Counted from the stretch's first letter, positions 16,905 to 26,449 are shown. The stretch: 64,000 nt of DNA from Paenibacillus physcomitrellae (GCF_002240225.1 NZ_CP022584.1:4306094-4370093), one strand, 5' to 3'. Notes: a model not told the origin generated them from the sequence alone. Program-made: numbers and translations.

Positions 16905-18095
16905 ATGTCTCGAGTATTTTCGACTTTGACTATTTTGCTTGTTGTGATCTGTATGATTTTCACCTCCGGTTTAGCTTACGCCAGCTCGGAATTATCCGAT
17001 GTGCAGCATAAGCTTAAGGAAGTTCAGCAGGAGAAGATAGCCTCACAGCAAAACCTATCGGATTCCAAAAGTGAAATGAATGAGATTCAAAAGGAAGTCC
17101 AAGCCTCAAACGAGAAGTTGAATCATCTGGATCAGTACATAGGCAGTGTAACCGATCAAATGCAATTGCTGGTAGCCGATATCCAACGGGAGGAAACGAA
17201 CCTGACGCAGATCGCCCAAGATTTGCAGGAGGCGGATTCCCGCATCGAACAGCGCAATAAAAGGCTGGCCGAAAAATTGCGGTCGCTCTATATGGACGGT
17301 AACGTCAGTTATTTGGATGTGCTGCTTAATTCCACCAGCTTCTCGGATTTTATCGACCGTTTTCAATCCTTGGAGGAAATTTCCCGCTCCGATAAAGATA
17401 TGCTGGAGAGCAATAAACAAGATAAACAGCTTATAGCGGAGAAAGAGGTGCAGCTGCAGCAGGAGCTGGCGCAAGTCCAGCAGAACTATAAAACGATGCA
17501 GCAGAAGCAAACTGACCTGGTGTCCCAGAAGAACAAAGAAGCGGTAAACAACGTCAGTTATTCGCAAAAACAGAAGCATCTGGAGAACACAGCCCAGTCC
17601 GAAATGCAAAACTTGCAGGTACTGGCCGAACAGGAAGCAGCCCTGCTGCAGCAGGAAAAAGAATTAAAGGCTTTAGCTGAATCCTCATCGGAGCTGGCAA
17701 CCCATGCCTCGCTGCAGAAGGTGATTCATCCGCTGCTTGGCATCAAATATGTGTGGGGCGGAACTACAACCGACGGCTTTGATTGTTCCGGATTTACACG
17801 ATATGTCCTGGCCAAATACGGGGTTCACCTGCCGCGTACATCAGCCGAACAATCCCATTTTGGAGACTATATATCCAAAGATGATTTGCGGACCGGAGAT
17901 CTGGTATTCTTTAATACTTACGGTCAGCCAGGCACGGTAACTCATGTTGCTATTTATATCGGCAATGGACAGATCGCCAATGCGGTCTCTACGTCTGTTC
18001 AGATCAATCGTCTGAACGATTCCTATTTTGGTCCCAGATACCTTACGGCCCGCCGGGTTCTTAGCGACAAGCAGTATCAGGCGATTACAAAATAA
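16905..18095 (+). CDS. Secreted coiled-coil NlpC/P60 peptidoglycan hydrolase
   Basis: 396 residues. A signal peptide (residues 1-27, ending YASS) leads into a long coiled coil (about 30-265, rich in Gln, Glu and Lys with LYMDGNVSYLDVLLNSTSFSDF in the middle, as in PcsB/CwlO-type proteins), then an NlpC/P60 domain. The catalytic Cys294 is in DGFDCSGF and His347 in VTHVAIYIGNG. CwlO-type enzymes are DL-endopeptidases needed for wall growth and are usually controlled by FtsEX at the coiled coil. AGGAGGGAACC precedes the ATG. I found no ydaO-type riboswitch upstream. Confidence 0.92.
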   Translation: MSRVFSTLTILLVVICMIFTSGLAYASSELSDVQHKLKEVQQEKIASQQNLSDSKSEMNEIQKEVQASNEKLNHLDQYIGSVTDQMQLLVADIQREETNLTQIAQDLQEADSRIEQRNKRLAEKLRSLYMDGNVSYLDVLLNSTSFSDFIDRFQSLEEISRSDKDMLESNKQDKQLIAEKEVQLQQELAQVQQNYKTMQQKQTDLVSQKNKEAVNNVSYSQKQKHLENTAQSEMQNLQVLAEQEAALLQQEKELKALAESSSELATHASLQKVIHPLLGIKYVWGGTTTDGFDCSGFTRYVLAKYGVHLPRTSAEQSHFGDYISKDDLRTGDLVFFNTYGQPGTVTHVAIYIGNGQIANAVSTSVQINRLNDSYFGPRYLTARRVLSDKQYQAITK

Positions 18096-18109
18096 AACTT
18101 TAGCTCCAA

Positions 18110-18143
18110 ACAAAAAGCCCGCGCGATTGCGGGCTTTTTCTGT
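18110..18143. terminator. Bidirectional terminator between NlpC/P60 gene and ABC operon
   Basis: AAAAGCCCGC (18113-18122) pairs with GCGGGCTTTT (18129-18138), with T-runs on both exits. Confidence 0.85.
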
Positions 18144-18173
18144 TATCTCCTCTACTCGTACTCAAAATTCCTT

Positions 18174-19049
18174 TTATCCCTTTAAAGCGCCGATCATGAC
18201 GCCCTTTACGAAAAAGCGTTGAATAAACGGGTAAACGCACAGGATCGGCAGCGTGGCGACCACGATGGTCGCGTATTTAATCGTTGCGCCGATTTGGAAC
18301 TGCTCGCCTACCGCGGAGCCGGAGGTCATGTTATCCGTCGAGCTCAGGATCAGAATCTCCCGCAGAAAGATTTGCAGCGGATACAAATTGTGATCCTGGA
18401 TAAAAATCGAGGCGTAAAACCAACCGTTCCATTTCTCCACCGCATAATACAAGCCCATAACGGCGATGACCGGCAGCGACAGCGGAATGATGATCTTGAA
18501 TAAGATGGTAAAATGGTTCGCTCCGTCGATCTTGGCGGATTCCTCCAGACTGTCGGGGACAGCCTGAAACGAGGTCCGCATGACAATCAGGTTAAACGTA
18601 TTGACGGCAAACGGGATGATCGTCGACCAAAGCGTATTGTACAAGCCGACGCCTTTAACAACCAGATAGAAGGGCACAAGCCCGCCGCTGAAAAACATGG
18701 TGAAGGTGATGAGCATCATAAACAGCTTGTTCCACATCACGTTTTTCCGCGACAGCACGTAGGCGCCAAGCGCGGTCATCAGCAGGTTCAAGGCAACGCC
18801 CACCACCACGATAAACAAGGTGTTCCGATAACCCGTATAAATGCCGGGATTGGAGAAAACAAGCCTGTAGGCCTCCAGATTGAAGCCGAGCGGCTTCCAC
18901 AGCAAACCTTTATGGGCAATAATTTCGTTCGGATTGCTGAACGAGGCGAATACGACATGAAGCAGCGGGTATACCGTAGCTATGATCAGCAGAAACAATA
19001 CAAAATAAATGAGGTTCAGGGAAATCCTTTCGTACCTCGTCGTTTTCAA
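18174..19049 (-). CDS. Carbohydrate ABC transporter permease, LplC/YtcP type
   Basis: A 291-residue inner permease with six helices. The EAA loop, EESAKIDGANHFTILFKIIIPLSLP, sits near residues 190-215 and contacts the ATPase. The C-terminus IQRFFVKGVMIGALKG is the usual ending of LplC-type permeases. The start is a TTG at 19049 with AGGAGG seven bases upstream. It is the last gene of the binding protein-LplB-LplC operon. No ATPase gene is present, so a shared MsmX-like ATPase is likely. The substrate is probably an oligosaccharide, perhaps pectin- or xylan-derived. Confidence 0.9.
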   Translation of the reverse strand: MKTTRYERISLNLIYFVLFLLIIATVYPLLHVVFASFSNPNEIIAHKGLLWKPLGFNLEAYRLVFSNPGIYTGYRNTLFIVVVGVALNLLMTALGAYVLSRKNVMWNKLFMMLITFTMFFSGGLVPFYLVVKGVGLYNTLWSTIIPFAVNTFNLIVMRTSFQAVPDSLEESAKIDGANHFTILFKIIIPLSLPVIAVMGLYYAVEKWNGWFYASIFIQDHNLYPLQIFLREILILSSTDNMTSGSAVGEQFQIGATIKYATIVVATLPILCVYPFIQRFFVKGVMIGALKG

Positions 19050-19107
19050 TGCGGCACCTCCTGTAAAGCCGGGGCTGTTCTAAGAATCGCGCTAACCCTA
19101 ATGCGGA

Positions 19108-20028
19108 TTACCATAAGCTGTTGCTGGTTATTCTTCTGCTGAGCCAGTTGGCCAGGACGAGCAGAATCAGATTGATAATGGAGTTGAACATGCCGACCGC
19201 GGTGCTGTAACTCCAGCTGAATTCCAGCAGACCCTTGCGGTAAACGAAAGAGGAGATCACATCGGCCGTCTCGTACACCACCGGGTTATAAAGCAAAATG
19301 ATTTTCTCGAACCCTACGTTCAGCAAATTCCCCATGCGCAAAATAAACAAAATCACGATTGTCGGCAGGATGCCCGGCAGGGTAATATGCCACATTTGCT
19401 TAAGTCGGCCGGCTCCGTCCATGCGGGCAGCTTCGTATTGCTCTTGATCGATGGCCATTAGCGCAGCCAGGTAAATGATCGATTCCCAGCCGGCTTTCTG
19501 CCAGATTTCGGACAGGATATAGATCGGGCGGAAGAGACCGGCGTGCTGCAGCATAGCGGTTCCGTCCCCGCCGAAATAAGCGTAGATGGTGTTGATGACG
19601 CCGCCGCTGTCCGTGAAATCCCGAATCAAACCGGCGATGACGATCATCGAAATAAAATAAGGCATGTAAGTGGCCGATTGAACGACCTTGCGGTAGGTCT
19701 TGTTCCGGACCTCGTTGATGAGCAGCGCCAGCAGGATCGGGGCCGGAAATTCGAACAGCAGCGAATAGACGCTGATGATCAACGTATTTTTCAAGACGCG
19801 CAAGAAATAATAGCTTTCGAAAAAGGTCGTGAAATGATGGAGCCCTACCCAGGGGCTGTCCATGATGCCTTTAAGCGGCGAATACTCCTTGAAGGCGATC
19901 AGCACGCCGTACATCGGCGCGTAATTGAAGACGGCGTAAAAGGCGATCACCGGAAGCATCATCAGATACAGGTATTTGTTCGTCACAAAATCCCTGATCA
20001 ATTTCGCGCGGAATGCGGTTTTGTTCAT
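19108..20028 (-). CDS. Carbohydrate ABC transporter permease, LplB/YteP type
   Basis: A 306-residue permease with six helices. The N-terminal KYLYLMMLPVIAFYAVFNYAPMYG and the FKEYSPLKGIMDSPWVGL segment are typical of LplB homologues. The EAA loop is QYEAARMDGAGRLKQMWHITLPG near residues 195-217. AAGGAG lies upstream of its ATG. It lies between the binding-protein gene and the LplC gene and pairs with LplC to form the membrane channel. A hairpin upstream may reduce its expression relative to the binding protein. Confidence 0.9.
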   Translation of the reverse strand: MNKTAFRAKLIRDFVTNKYLYLMMLPVIAFYAVFNYAPMYGVLIAFKEYSPLKGIMDSPWVGLHHFTTFFESYYFLRVLKNTLIISVYSLLFEFPAPILLALLINEVRNKTYRKVVQSATYMPYFISMIVIAGLIRDFTDSGGVINTIYAYFGGDGTAMLQHAGLFRPIYILSEIWQKAGWESIIYLAALMAIDQEQYEAARMDGAGRLKQMWHITLPGILPTIVILFILRMGNLLNVGFEKIILLYNPVVYETADVISSFVYRKGLLEFSWSYSTAVGMFNSIINLILLVLANWLSRRITSNSLW

Positions 20029-20060
20029 GTCTGTTCTCTCTCCTTAAGCGGGAGAGGGGC

Positions 20061-20086
20061 AAAAACGGCGGATTTGCCTCGCCGCC
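20061..20086 (-). terminator. Attenuator-like hairpin between binding-protein and permease genes
   Basis: On the minus strand GGCGG and CCGCC flank a ten-base loop and are followed by GTTTTTG. It may let most transcripts stop after the lipoprotein gene, giving an excess of binding protein. Confidence 0.5.
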
Positions 20087-20119
20087 TTCGCCTTTCCCGC
20101 GTCTCCCCAAACAGGCGTT

Positions 20120-21769
20120 TTAACGGTTGTTGTAGCGGTCTAGGGCCGCCTGCTGAATTTCCGTCGCCCGGTCGATGCCGAGCGTCTTGAGTTTGCTCAT
20201 GTAGCTGTCGAACGCATCCAGCGGTTCGTTGCCCATGATGATTTTGAGCGTCATTTCATCGACCAGCGTGTTGACGTCGTTCATAATCTGCGCAAGCTCC
20301 GACGCCTCCTCCGGCGTTGGCGTAATCTGCGGCAGCTTGTATTTGTCCACGTCCGTATGGGCCCAGGTTTCGATTGCCGATCTTTGCTCAGGCAGGGCCA
20401 GATATTGGGTAATGTAGCGTTTATCCTGAACGAACGGGCCTCCGTAGTTGGCGCGGATATACAGCGACATCGCCTGCGAAGGGGACAGCTTATCCGGATT
20501 GTTCATCAGCAAATCGGTATAGACCGGTTCGCCGTCTTTCATTTCGTAGCTGACGCCTTCCTGACCGAAGTTGAAATACATATGTCCTTCTTCACTGTAG
20601 CCCCAGTCCAGCAGGCGGGCTGCAAGCTCCACGTTTTGTGCTTTTGAGGTAATGGCTACGTTGGTACCCGTCGTATATACGGGGTCTTTCTGTCCGAGCA
20701 TCGGAACGTCTCCCGGGTGCAGCACCGGATAAGGCGCGGCCACCAGCTTCGCGTTCGGGTCTTTCTCCTCAAGCAGAGGCAGCCATTTGCCGATGCCGCT
20801 GCCCGAATTATGGACGGTTGCTCCGGTGGTTCCGTTTGTTATGTTAGTGTCCAGCGCTTTGCCGTCGACGTTGGCGATGCTTTTATCGAGCAGGCCTTCG
20901 GCGTACCACTGGCGGAACGTGCTTAAAAATTCCTTGTAACCCGGCTGCATAGGGCCGAATTTGACCGTGCCGTTATCCTGGAACCAGGTGTGGCTGGCAC
21001 CGAAGGCGCCGATAAACGCGCCGTTGTTCAAAAATTCCGATTGGAAAATATACGAGAGGGGAGCGGTCGCCCCTTTCTTGTCTTTAAAGGCTGTCAGCAT
21101 GTTATGCCAGTCGTCGATTGTTTCCGGCACCTTGAGGCCAAGTTCGTCCAGCCAGTCCTGGCGGATAATCGGGCCTTGGTACACCTGAAGCAGCGGATCC
21201 CCGCGCAGGAAGGGGAAGGTATAGTAGCTTCCGCTGTCCGTTTTGAGCATTTTATCGATATCCGGATTTGCCTGAAGATATTTCTTCAAGTTAGGCGCGT
21301 ATTTGTCGATGACATCATTCAAGCGCAGAATGTAGCCTTCGGCGATGGCTTTCTCCGGACCGCCGGGAAAGTTGAACCAGTCGTATTCGATCATGTCCGG
21401 CAGATCGCCGGAGGCCAGCATAATGTTGAGCGAATCTCTTGACTGTCCGGCCGGCGGGCTGACGAATTTAAGCGGAATGCCCGTCCGCTTCTGCCATTCC
21501 TGGAAGAAAGGCACTTCTTCCATGGTAGCTTTGACCGAGCCGTATTCGGCCCAGTAGGTTAAAGGTTTGCTCGCATCCGTTTGAAGCGGGTAAGAAACTT
21601 CCGAGGGTGCGGCGTTGTTTGGCCCGCTCCCGTTATTTGCGTCTTTTCCCGAATTCTGCGTATCCGCTTGGCTTCCGCTGCCGCCGCAGCCGGAGAGCAG
21701 CGTGAACAGCATCAGAAAGGCAAGGGCGAATGCTGCGTGTTTCCTTCTCTTTGTACCGGGCAAGCTCAT
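20120..21769 (-). CDS. ABC transporter substrate-binding lipoprotein, LplA/YtcQ type
   Basis: 549 residues, at the long end for sugar-binding proteins and usual for LplA/YtcQ. The signal peptide ends in the lipobox LLSGC (Cys about 28), followed by a Gly/Ser/Asn-rich linker. The mature part has the two-lobed Family 1 solute-binding layout. The start is the ATG at 21769 with GGGAGG ten bases upstream; a longer frame begins at 21820 within a palindrome. Probably it catches an oligosaccharide for the two downstream permeases. The adjacent membrane-bound AraC regulator likely controls it. Confidence 0.9.
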   Translation of the reverse strand: MSLPGTKRRKHAAFALAFLMLFTLLSGCGGSGSQADTQNSGKDANNGSGPNNAAPSEVSYPLQTDASKPLTYWAEYGSVKATMEEVPFFQEWQKRTGIPLKFVSPPAGQSRDSLNIMLASGDLPDMIEYDWFNFPGGPEKAIAEGYILRLNDVIDKYAPNLKKYLQANPDIDKMLKTDSGSYYTFPFLRGDPLLQVYQGPIIRQDWLDELGLKVPETIDDWHNMLTAFKDKKGATAPLSYIFQSEFLNNGAFIGAFGASHTWFQDNGTVKFGPMQPGYKEFLSTFRQWYAEGLLDKSIANVDGKALDTNITNGTTGATVHNSGSGIGKWLPLLEEKDPNAKLVAAPYPVLHPGDVPMLGQKDPVYTTGTNVAITSKAQNVELAARLLDWGYSEEGHMYFNFGQEGVSYEMKDGEPVYTDLLMNNPDKLSPSQAMSLYIRANYGGPFVQDKRYITQYLALPEQRSAIETWAHTDVDKYKLPQITPTPEEASELAQIMNDVNTLVDEMTLKIIMGNEPLDAFDSYMSKLKTLGIDRATEIQQAALDRYNNR

Positions 21770-21806
21770 ATAGCTGTAACCTCCCTGTTTTTTGCGAATT
21801 TGAAGT

Positions 21807-21820
21807 GTGAGGCGCCTCAC
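21807..21820. promoter_or_regulatory. 14-bp perfect palindrome upstream of the binding-protein gene
   Basis: GTGAGGCGCCTCAC is a perfect dyad located 38 bp upstream of the lipoprotein start. It has no T-run, so it is more likely an operator or a leader hairpin than a terminator. Confidence 0.5.
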
Positions 21821-21826
21821 TACCGA

Positions 21827-21949
21827 TTATGCGGCAGCCTGCCGGATCCGGGAATCGTCAACATCCCGAATCGCATCTTCGATTTCCTGAATTACATCAT
21901 CAATACCGGAAACGGCATCATCAAAATCGGAAATTTCTATGGATAACAC
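21827..21949 (-). CDS. Possible 40-residue acidic peptide (doubtful)
   Basis: A GTG-led frame of 41 codons encodes an acidic, heptad-like sequence with IDDVIQEIEDAIRDVDD. The codon pattern looks protein-like, but I see no ribosome site before the GTG. It lies between the terminator of the AraC-type regulator gene and the lipoprotein gene. It may be a relic of a coiled-coil protein, a real small peptide, or chance. Confidence 0.2.
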   Translation of the reverse strand: MLSIEISDFDDAVSGIDDVIQEIEDAIRDVDDSRIRQAAA

Positions 21950-21961
21950 CGATTATTTCTG

Positions 21962-21989
21962 AAAAAAAAGAGGCTCCGTCAGAGCCTGC
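21962..21989 (-). terminator. Terminator of the membrane-bound AraC-type regulator gene
   Basis: On the minus strand AGGCTC and GAGCCT close a small loop and are followed by CTTTTTTTTC. Confidence 0.8.
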
Positions 21990-22032
21990 AAATCCATATG
22001 CGGCTTAGCCCGGCCTTATGGCCCGAACGCCG

Positions 22033-24411
22033 CTACAACGTTTTTTGGTATTGTCCGGGGGTAACCCCTTCATATTTTTTGAAAGTCCGGATAAAGGTAT
22101 TGATATCATGGAATCCCGACTGCGAAGCAATGGATTTGATGCTCTGCGAGGAGTCCTGCAGCAGCCGTTTGGCATGGTCCATCCTGAACCGGTTGATCGT
22201 ATCCAGCAGGCCTTCACCCGTTTGTTCCTTAAACAATTTGGACAGGTAAGTCGGGGTCATGCCGAAATGTTCGCCGATCAGGGATATATTTAAATTCGGC
22301 TGATCATAATGCTCCGCAATGAAAGCCAGAATTTCGGCGCTTCTTTCCTGGAGCACCAGGCTGCGGGAGGCTTGCAGCTGCTGTTTCTGCTTGGCGGCCG
22401 CATAGGCGCAAACCTCCCGGACAACGGACAACAGCGATTTCTCCATATCCTTGATCGATTCGCTGTTCATAACCTTCGTTACCCATTCGGTGCGGATGAC
22501 TGCCGGATTCTCCTCCGTATCCCCGAGTTCGCCGGCCGTTTTGATCAGCGTGCTGACCAGATCGAACATCAGGCATTTGACGAGGTTCACGGAGATTTTG
22601 TTTGTCTCCATACATCCGGCTATAAGGCTTCGAATCATGGACTCGGCTTTATCGGCATCTCCTGCTTTGACGTGGTTCATCAGCTGCCGCTCGGCTTGCA
22701 GCGAATAAGGATAACCGCTGTCGGTATCGGCGGCTTCATCGGATCCCGGCCGGATGTCGTCATAAGCGATCACTTCCCGGCTGCCGCCGATCACGACCAG
22801 GTATTCCATGGCGTCAACCGCTTCCCGGTAAGCAACCGAGAGATCGTCCAACGAATGTTGAATGCCGCTGATGGACACCAGGGTATGAATGCGAAACTTA
22901 TCTTTCAAAAATTGCCGCGCCCGCTCCGCCAGTCCCTCTGCTTCTTCCGGAAGCCGTTCCCGGTCACCCGGCGCGAAGTTCAGCAGGCAGGCAAGATGGT
23001 CGTCCATCTCGCTGACGAAACCCAGATGGCGTTCATTGGCAAGGTCCTCCACGATGTTGGTCACGATGAACTGCATCAGCTTGGGGTTGTCCGCAAGGCC
23101 GGATATTCCGTCCGGCTGGTCCGCAAACGGCTCGTAATCTACATAGAAGAGAAGCACGGCGAAATCGCCGGAATGAAAATGGACGTCAAACGCGGCGAGC
23201 GACTCATCGAGAGCCAGCGGCCCGTCCAGCTTCCCCTTCAGCATACGCGCCAGCATATTGGAGCGCAGCATGTAGGACTGCTGCCGCATCCTCAGCCGGA
23301 TCTGTCCTTGTTCGCTCAGCGTATCCGATATGGCCCTTTGAATGTGAAGGAATTCATTTTCGTTGCCTTCGACCAGGCTGAATTTATACTCCGAGCCTTT
23401 GAGCAGTCGAAGTAACTTGCTGACGGGACTATAATGCCTTAGGAGGAAAAACAGGCTCAGCAAAATCCCGCCTGCTACGCTGACCCAAAGGCCGGCGTAA
23501 GTAATATTCCGCAGGGAGATCGTTTTCTGCCAAAATTGCGTCCGCGGGACCGCCGTTACATAGATCAGTTCCGAGTTGTTGGATTTGATATACATAAATT
23601 CGGAAGGCTGACCCTCATAATTTCCGTAATAAGAACCGGTTTCGCCTGTAAAATTCATGTCCAGCAGATCCAGCGGGCTGCCGTGTTGATCGGTGGAAAG
23701 AAGCACCTGCTTGTCCCGGTTCAGGACCATCACCTGGCCGTTGCTGAAGTCTTTGGCATTGACGATGCTTTCCATAAGTTTTCCCGTATCCAGCAGCACA
23801 ACCGCCGCTCCCGGAGGACGGCTCCATTTATCCTTGGGGAAAGAGTGGATGTAAGCAAGCGCATTGCTGCCGGAATCCTTGCCTTGCAGTTTGACAAACC
23901 TGCCGTTATCGTTCTTCTGCAGGATCTCCAGCCATACCTCATACGAGATTTGTTCATTCTGATGGATGGATTCAAAGGCCAGCCTGCTGCTTCGATAAAC
24001 GCCCGGTTCCAATACCAGATCCTGATCCCTCCAGTAGATGTAATAGGTTTTAATCGAAGGGTAGAGGGACTGGTAAATGGCTATTTCCTGAGCGGTTTGG
24101 TGCAGACTGTACAGGTCCGAATCGAGGCTGCCCGGTGTTTTGTACAGATTCGAATACATAAATCCCCGGATCCGCACGTTCCAGATCAGCTCGGTCGTCA
24201 GGCGGTCCGCGGTCTGGATCTGATTGTCGATGGTGCCCCGGACCTCTTTCAACAGCACATCGTTGGCGCGGTGGATTTCACTTTTCAAAATGCCTTGGGA
24301 GCGGGTATAAACCAAAAAACTGATGAGGACCGGAATCATTAAAATGACCAGGTAAGAGAACAGCCAGGATAAAATAATGCTTCTCCAATTCAATAGAAAA
24401 CGCTTCCACAA
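22033..24411 (-). CDS. Membrane-spanning AraC-family regulator (YtdP/YesS type)
   Basis: 792 residues. A first membrane helix (about 13-35) and a second (about 300-322) bracket an extracellular sensor domain; a linker follows, and the last 100 residues are an AraC helix-turn-helix pair (LNISLIGEHFGMTPTYLSKLFKEQTG and SIKSIASQSGFHDINTFIRTFKKYEG). Proteins of this build sense sugars, or the binding protein loaded with them, and activate the adjacent LplABC-type operon. The start is read as a TTG at 24411 behind GGGGG; this choice is not certain. Its own terminator separates it from the ABC operon. Confidence 0.88.
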   Translation of the reverse strand: MWKRFLLNWRSIILSWLFSYLVILMIPVLISFLVYTRSQGILKSEIHRANDVLLKEVRGTIDNQIQTADRLTTELIWNVRIRGFMYSNLYKTPGSLDSDLYSLHQTAQEIAIYQSLYPSIKTYYIYWRDQDLVLEPGVYRSSRLAFESIHQNEQISYEVWLEILQKNDNGRFVKLQGKDSGSNALAYIHSFPKDKWSRPPGAAVVLLDTGKLMESIVNAKDFSNGQVMVLNRDKQVLLSTDQHGSPLDLLDMNFTGETGSYYGNYEGQPSEFMYIKSNNSELIYVTAVPRTQFWQKTISLRNITYAGLWVSVAGGILLSLFFLLRHYSPVSKLLRLLKGSEYKFSLVEGNENEFLHIQRAISDTLSEQGQIRLRMRQQSYMLRSNMLARMLKGKLDGPLALDESLAAFDVHFHSGDFAVLLFYVDYEPFADQPDGISGLADNPKLMQFIVTNIVEDLANERHLGFVSEMDDHLACLLNFAPGDRERLPEEAEGLAERARQFLKDKFRIHTLVSISGIQHSLDDLSVAYREAVDAMEYLVVIGGSREVIAYDDIRPGSDEAADTDSGYPYSLQAERQLMNHVKAGDADKAESMIRSLIAGCMETNKISVNLVKCLMFDLVSTLIKTAGELGDTEENPAVIRTEWVTKVMNSESIKDMEKSLLSVVREVCAYAAAKQKQQLQASRSLVLQERSAEILAFIAEHYDQPNLNISLIGEHFGMTPTYLSKLFKEQTGEGLLDTINRFRMDHAKRLLQDSSQSIKSIASQSGFHDINTFIRTFKKYEGVTPGQYQKTL

Positions 24412-24520
24412 GTCGGGACAACCCCCTTGCCCGGCGTGACCGCCCGGACTTTATTTCAATGCTTGCCACTCTGGATGGTAGAAGGAACCCGCCGTTAAGG
24501 CGGGCGAGGCGGTGCGGCTT

Positions 24521-24733
24521 TTATTTCCTTATCTCGAAAAACTGGCATTCCCGCCGCGGATGGTACGTAAGATCGCTGACGCTGGATTGGGTAATGATCG
24601 TCTCCGAAGTGAACCGGACAATAGACGTGGAAGAGTCGATCAGATGGTCACCGCGGAATACGCGGATACGCTGTTTTTGGTCCACGGCCTCCTGAAAGTC
24701 GGCATCGGTGAATAATTCTCTGGTAACAGGCAT
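24521..24733 (-). CDS. Small conserved hypothetical protein, 70 residues
   Basis: A 70-residue soluble protein with no family I recognise. It reads as a short beta-rich domain: RIRVFRGDHLIDSSTSIVRFTSETIITQSS and a closing CQFFEIRK. The ATG has AAGGAG nine bases upstream, which is the main reason to call it real. It is transcribed toward the regulator gene, and a GC-rich hairpin (about 24486-24512) lies after its stop. Function unknown. Confidence 0.65.
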   Translation of the reverse strand: MPVTRELFTDADFQEAVDQKQRIRVFRGDHLIDSSTSIVRFTSETIITQSSVSDLTYHPRRECQFFEIRK

Positions 24734-25039
24734 AAAGGGATAACTCCTTTGTCAAAAAATGGTCAATACTATTCAAAGGCGGTTTGCCAGGGTTAGTTGT
24801 CGGTAGGGGTGAGGTGAGCACGCAGCTTGTCCCTCATAACCCTCCGTCCCTTGCAGCCAAGCTTGTTCCTTTGCTTGTTCTTCATTGTAAAACATTTGTC
24901 CGGCTTCATGAATACCGATAGAAAAAATAAACCTTTATGTTCTTCCGCCATGCGGATACAATAGCATAAAACAACAGGGAAACAAGCGGAGCGCCGCTTT
25001 GATTTCATTGCTTTATTCAGTACAAGAGGAGTGCAGCTT
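24734..25039. other. 306-bp divergent spacer upstream of dGTPase
   Basis: No gene is supported. A TACAAT near 24956 with a weak TTATGT 16 bp upstream could be the dGTPase promoter. A minus-strand frame (24793-25008) is basic and cysteine-containing but has no ribosome site. Confidence 0.4.
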
Positions 25040-26449
25040 ATGAATATTCAGGAACTAAGACAACACCGGCAGTATCCGGACAATATCGGTCAGGAGCACA
25101 GCCGGGCAACTTTCGAGCGGGATTATTCCCGTCTGATCCACTCGCCGACCTTCCGCCGGCTCCAAGGGAAATCCCAGGTGTTCGGCGCGGGTACAGGCGA
25201 CTACTACCGCACGCGGTTAACCCACTCCCTGGAAGTGGCGCAGATTGCCCGTGAGGCGGCAAGAAGCCTGCTGCGGGCATATCCTGCCGTGGAGACGGAG
25301 CGGGCCGGGCATCCCGGGCTGATTATCGATCCCGAGGTGGTGGAATGCGCGGCCATTTCGCATGATTTTGGACATCCCCCTTTTGGACATAAAGGCGAAG
25401 AAGTGCTGGAAGGCATTCTGGAGAATTTAATAGAAGAAAAAATCAAACAGTCGCTGAAAGGGCGCAAGGTTTCCCCTGCGGAAGCCAAACATACGCGGGA
25501 AGCCATCCGCCGGAAATACGAGCATTTCGAAGGCAACGCCCATAACTTCAGGCTGATGATGTTCCTGGAGAAACGGGAAAGCCATGACGGCCTGAATTTG
25601 TCCGACGCCGTGCTGCTGGGCACCAACAAATACCCTTATCCGGGCACGGAAAATAAGAAGGGTCTCTACCACCATGAATGGGAGTATATCTCCTTCATTC
25701 GGGACCAATGGGGCATCCCGGCCGGCAAAAAAACGCTGGAAGCGCAGCTTATGGATCTGTGCGACGACATCGCTTATTCCGCCCATGATCTTGAGGACGG
25801 CATTAAAGCGGGCAAAATCGAAGTTCATGAGCATTTCCTAAAGGACTCCCATATTCAAAGATTAATCGTTGAGAAAATTACGACGCTGGAGGACGACTTC
25901 TGGAAAGGCTGGACCCGGGAACAAATAGGAGGGAAGGTGGACGAGGTACTGACCTCTTTCCTTCAGGTGTGGAATGCCAAAATGCCGACCTGCGATCATG
26001 ATTATTCCCGTACGCGGCGGGAAGTCAAATCCTATTGGGTCAGCCTGTTCGTCGGCAGTCTCGGTGTCGTCAGCGACGGCAACTGGCAGAAGGTAACGTT
26101 CGTCAAAGAAGGTTACGAAGACGAGGATATGCTCCGGACGGTCAGCGTGTTAAAAAGCTTCGCCTGGGTCACGATGATCCGCGACCTGCGGGTGCAGCGG
26201 CTGCAGAAACGCAGCGCCTGGGTGATCAAAAGGTTATGGGATGCCTTCGTGGATCCCGAAACCTCAAAATCGATCGTTCCCGGTGACTGGCTGCGCCGTT
26301 TCGACCGCGACCAGCAGAAGCCGAACCCAATCTGGACTTGGGAACATATGGTTATCGATTACATTGCGGGCATGACCGATGCATATGCAGAGAAGATTTA
26401 CAATGAGCTTTACGGCCTGAAGGTCGGTACGATTTACGACATGGACTAA
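25040..26449 (+). CDS. dgt: Deoxyguanosinetriphosphate triphosphohydrolase-like HD protein
   Basis: 469 residues with the HD-domain metal site: RTRLTHSLEVAQIA (first His) and AISHDFGHPPFGHKGEE (His-Asp pair), as in dGTPases and the Enterococcus EF1143-like dNTPases. It hydrolyses dNTPs to nucleoside and triphosphate and so tunes dNTP pools. The start is the ATG at 25040 with AGAGGAG eight bases upstream; an in-frame GTG at 25031 overlaps that site. A thymidine kinase gene follows convergently, also in nucleotide metabolism. It could be specific for dGTP or broad. Confidence 0.88.
   Translation: MNIQELRQHRQYPDNIGQEHSRATFERDYSRLIHSPTFRRLQGKSQVFGAGTGDYYRTRLTHSLEVAQIAREAARSLLRAYPAVETERAGHPGLIIDPEVVECAAISHDFGHPPFGHKGEEVLEGILENLIEEKIKQSLKGRKVSPAEAKHTREAIRRKYEHFEGNAHNFRLMMFLEKRESHDGLNLSDAVLLGTNKYPYPGTENKKGLYHHEWEYISFIRDQWGIPAGKKTLEAQLMDLCDDIAYSAHDLEDGIKAGKIEVHEHFLKDSHIQRLIVEKITTLEDDFWKGWTREQIGGKVDEVLTSFLQVWNAKMPTCDHDYSRTRREVKSYWVSLFVGSLGVVSDGNWQKVTFVKEGYEDEDMLRTVSVLKSFAWVTMIRDLRVQRLQKRSAWVIKRLWDAFVDPETSKSIVPGDWLRRFDRDQQKPNPIWTWEHMVIDYIAGMTDAYAEKIYNELYGLKVGTIYDMD

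Noticed and set aside
24793-25008. Minus-strand frame of 71 codons in the spacer upstream of the dGTPase gene
   Set aside because: No ribosome site, unusual basic and cysteine-rich composition, and it covers the expected dGTPase promoter region.
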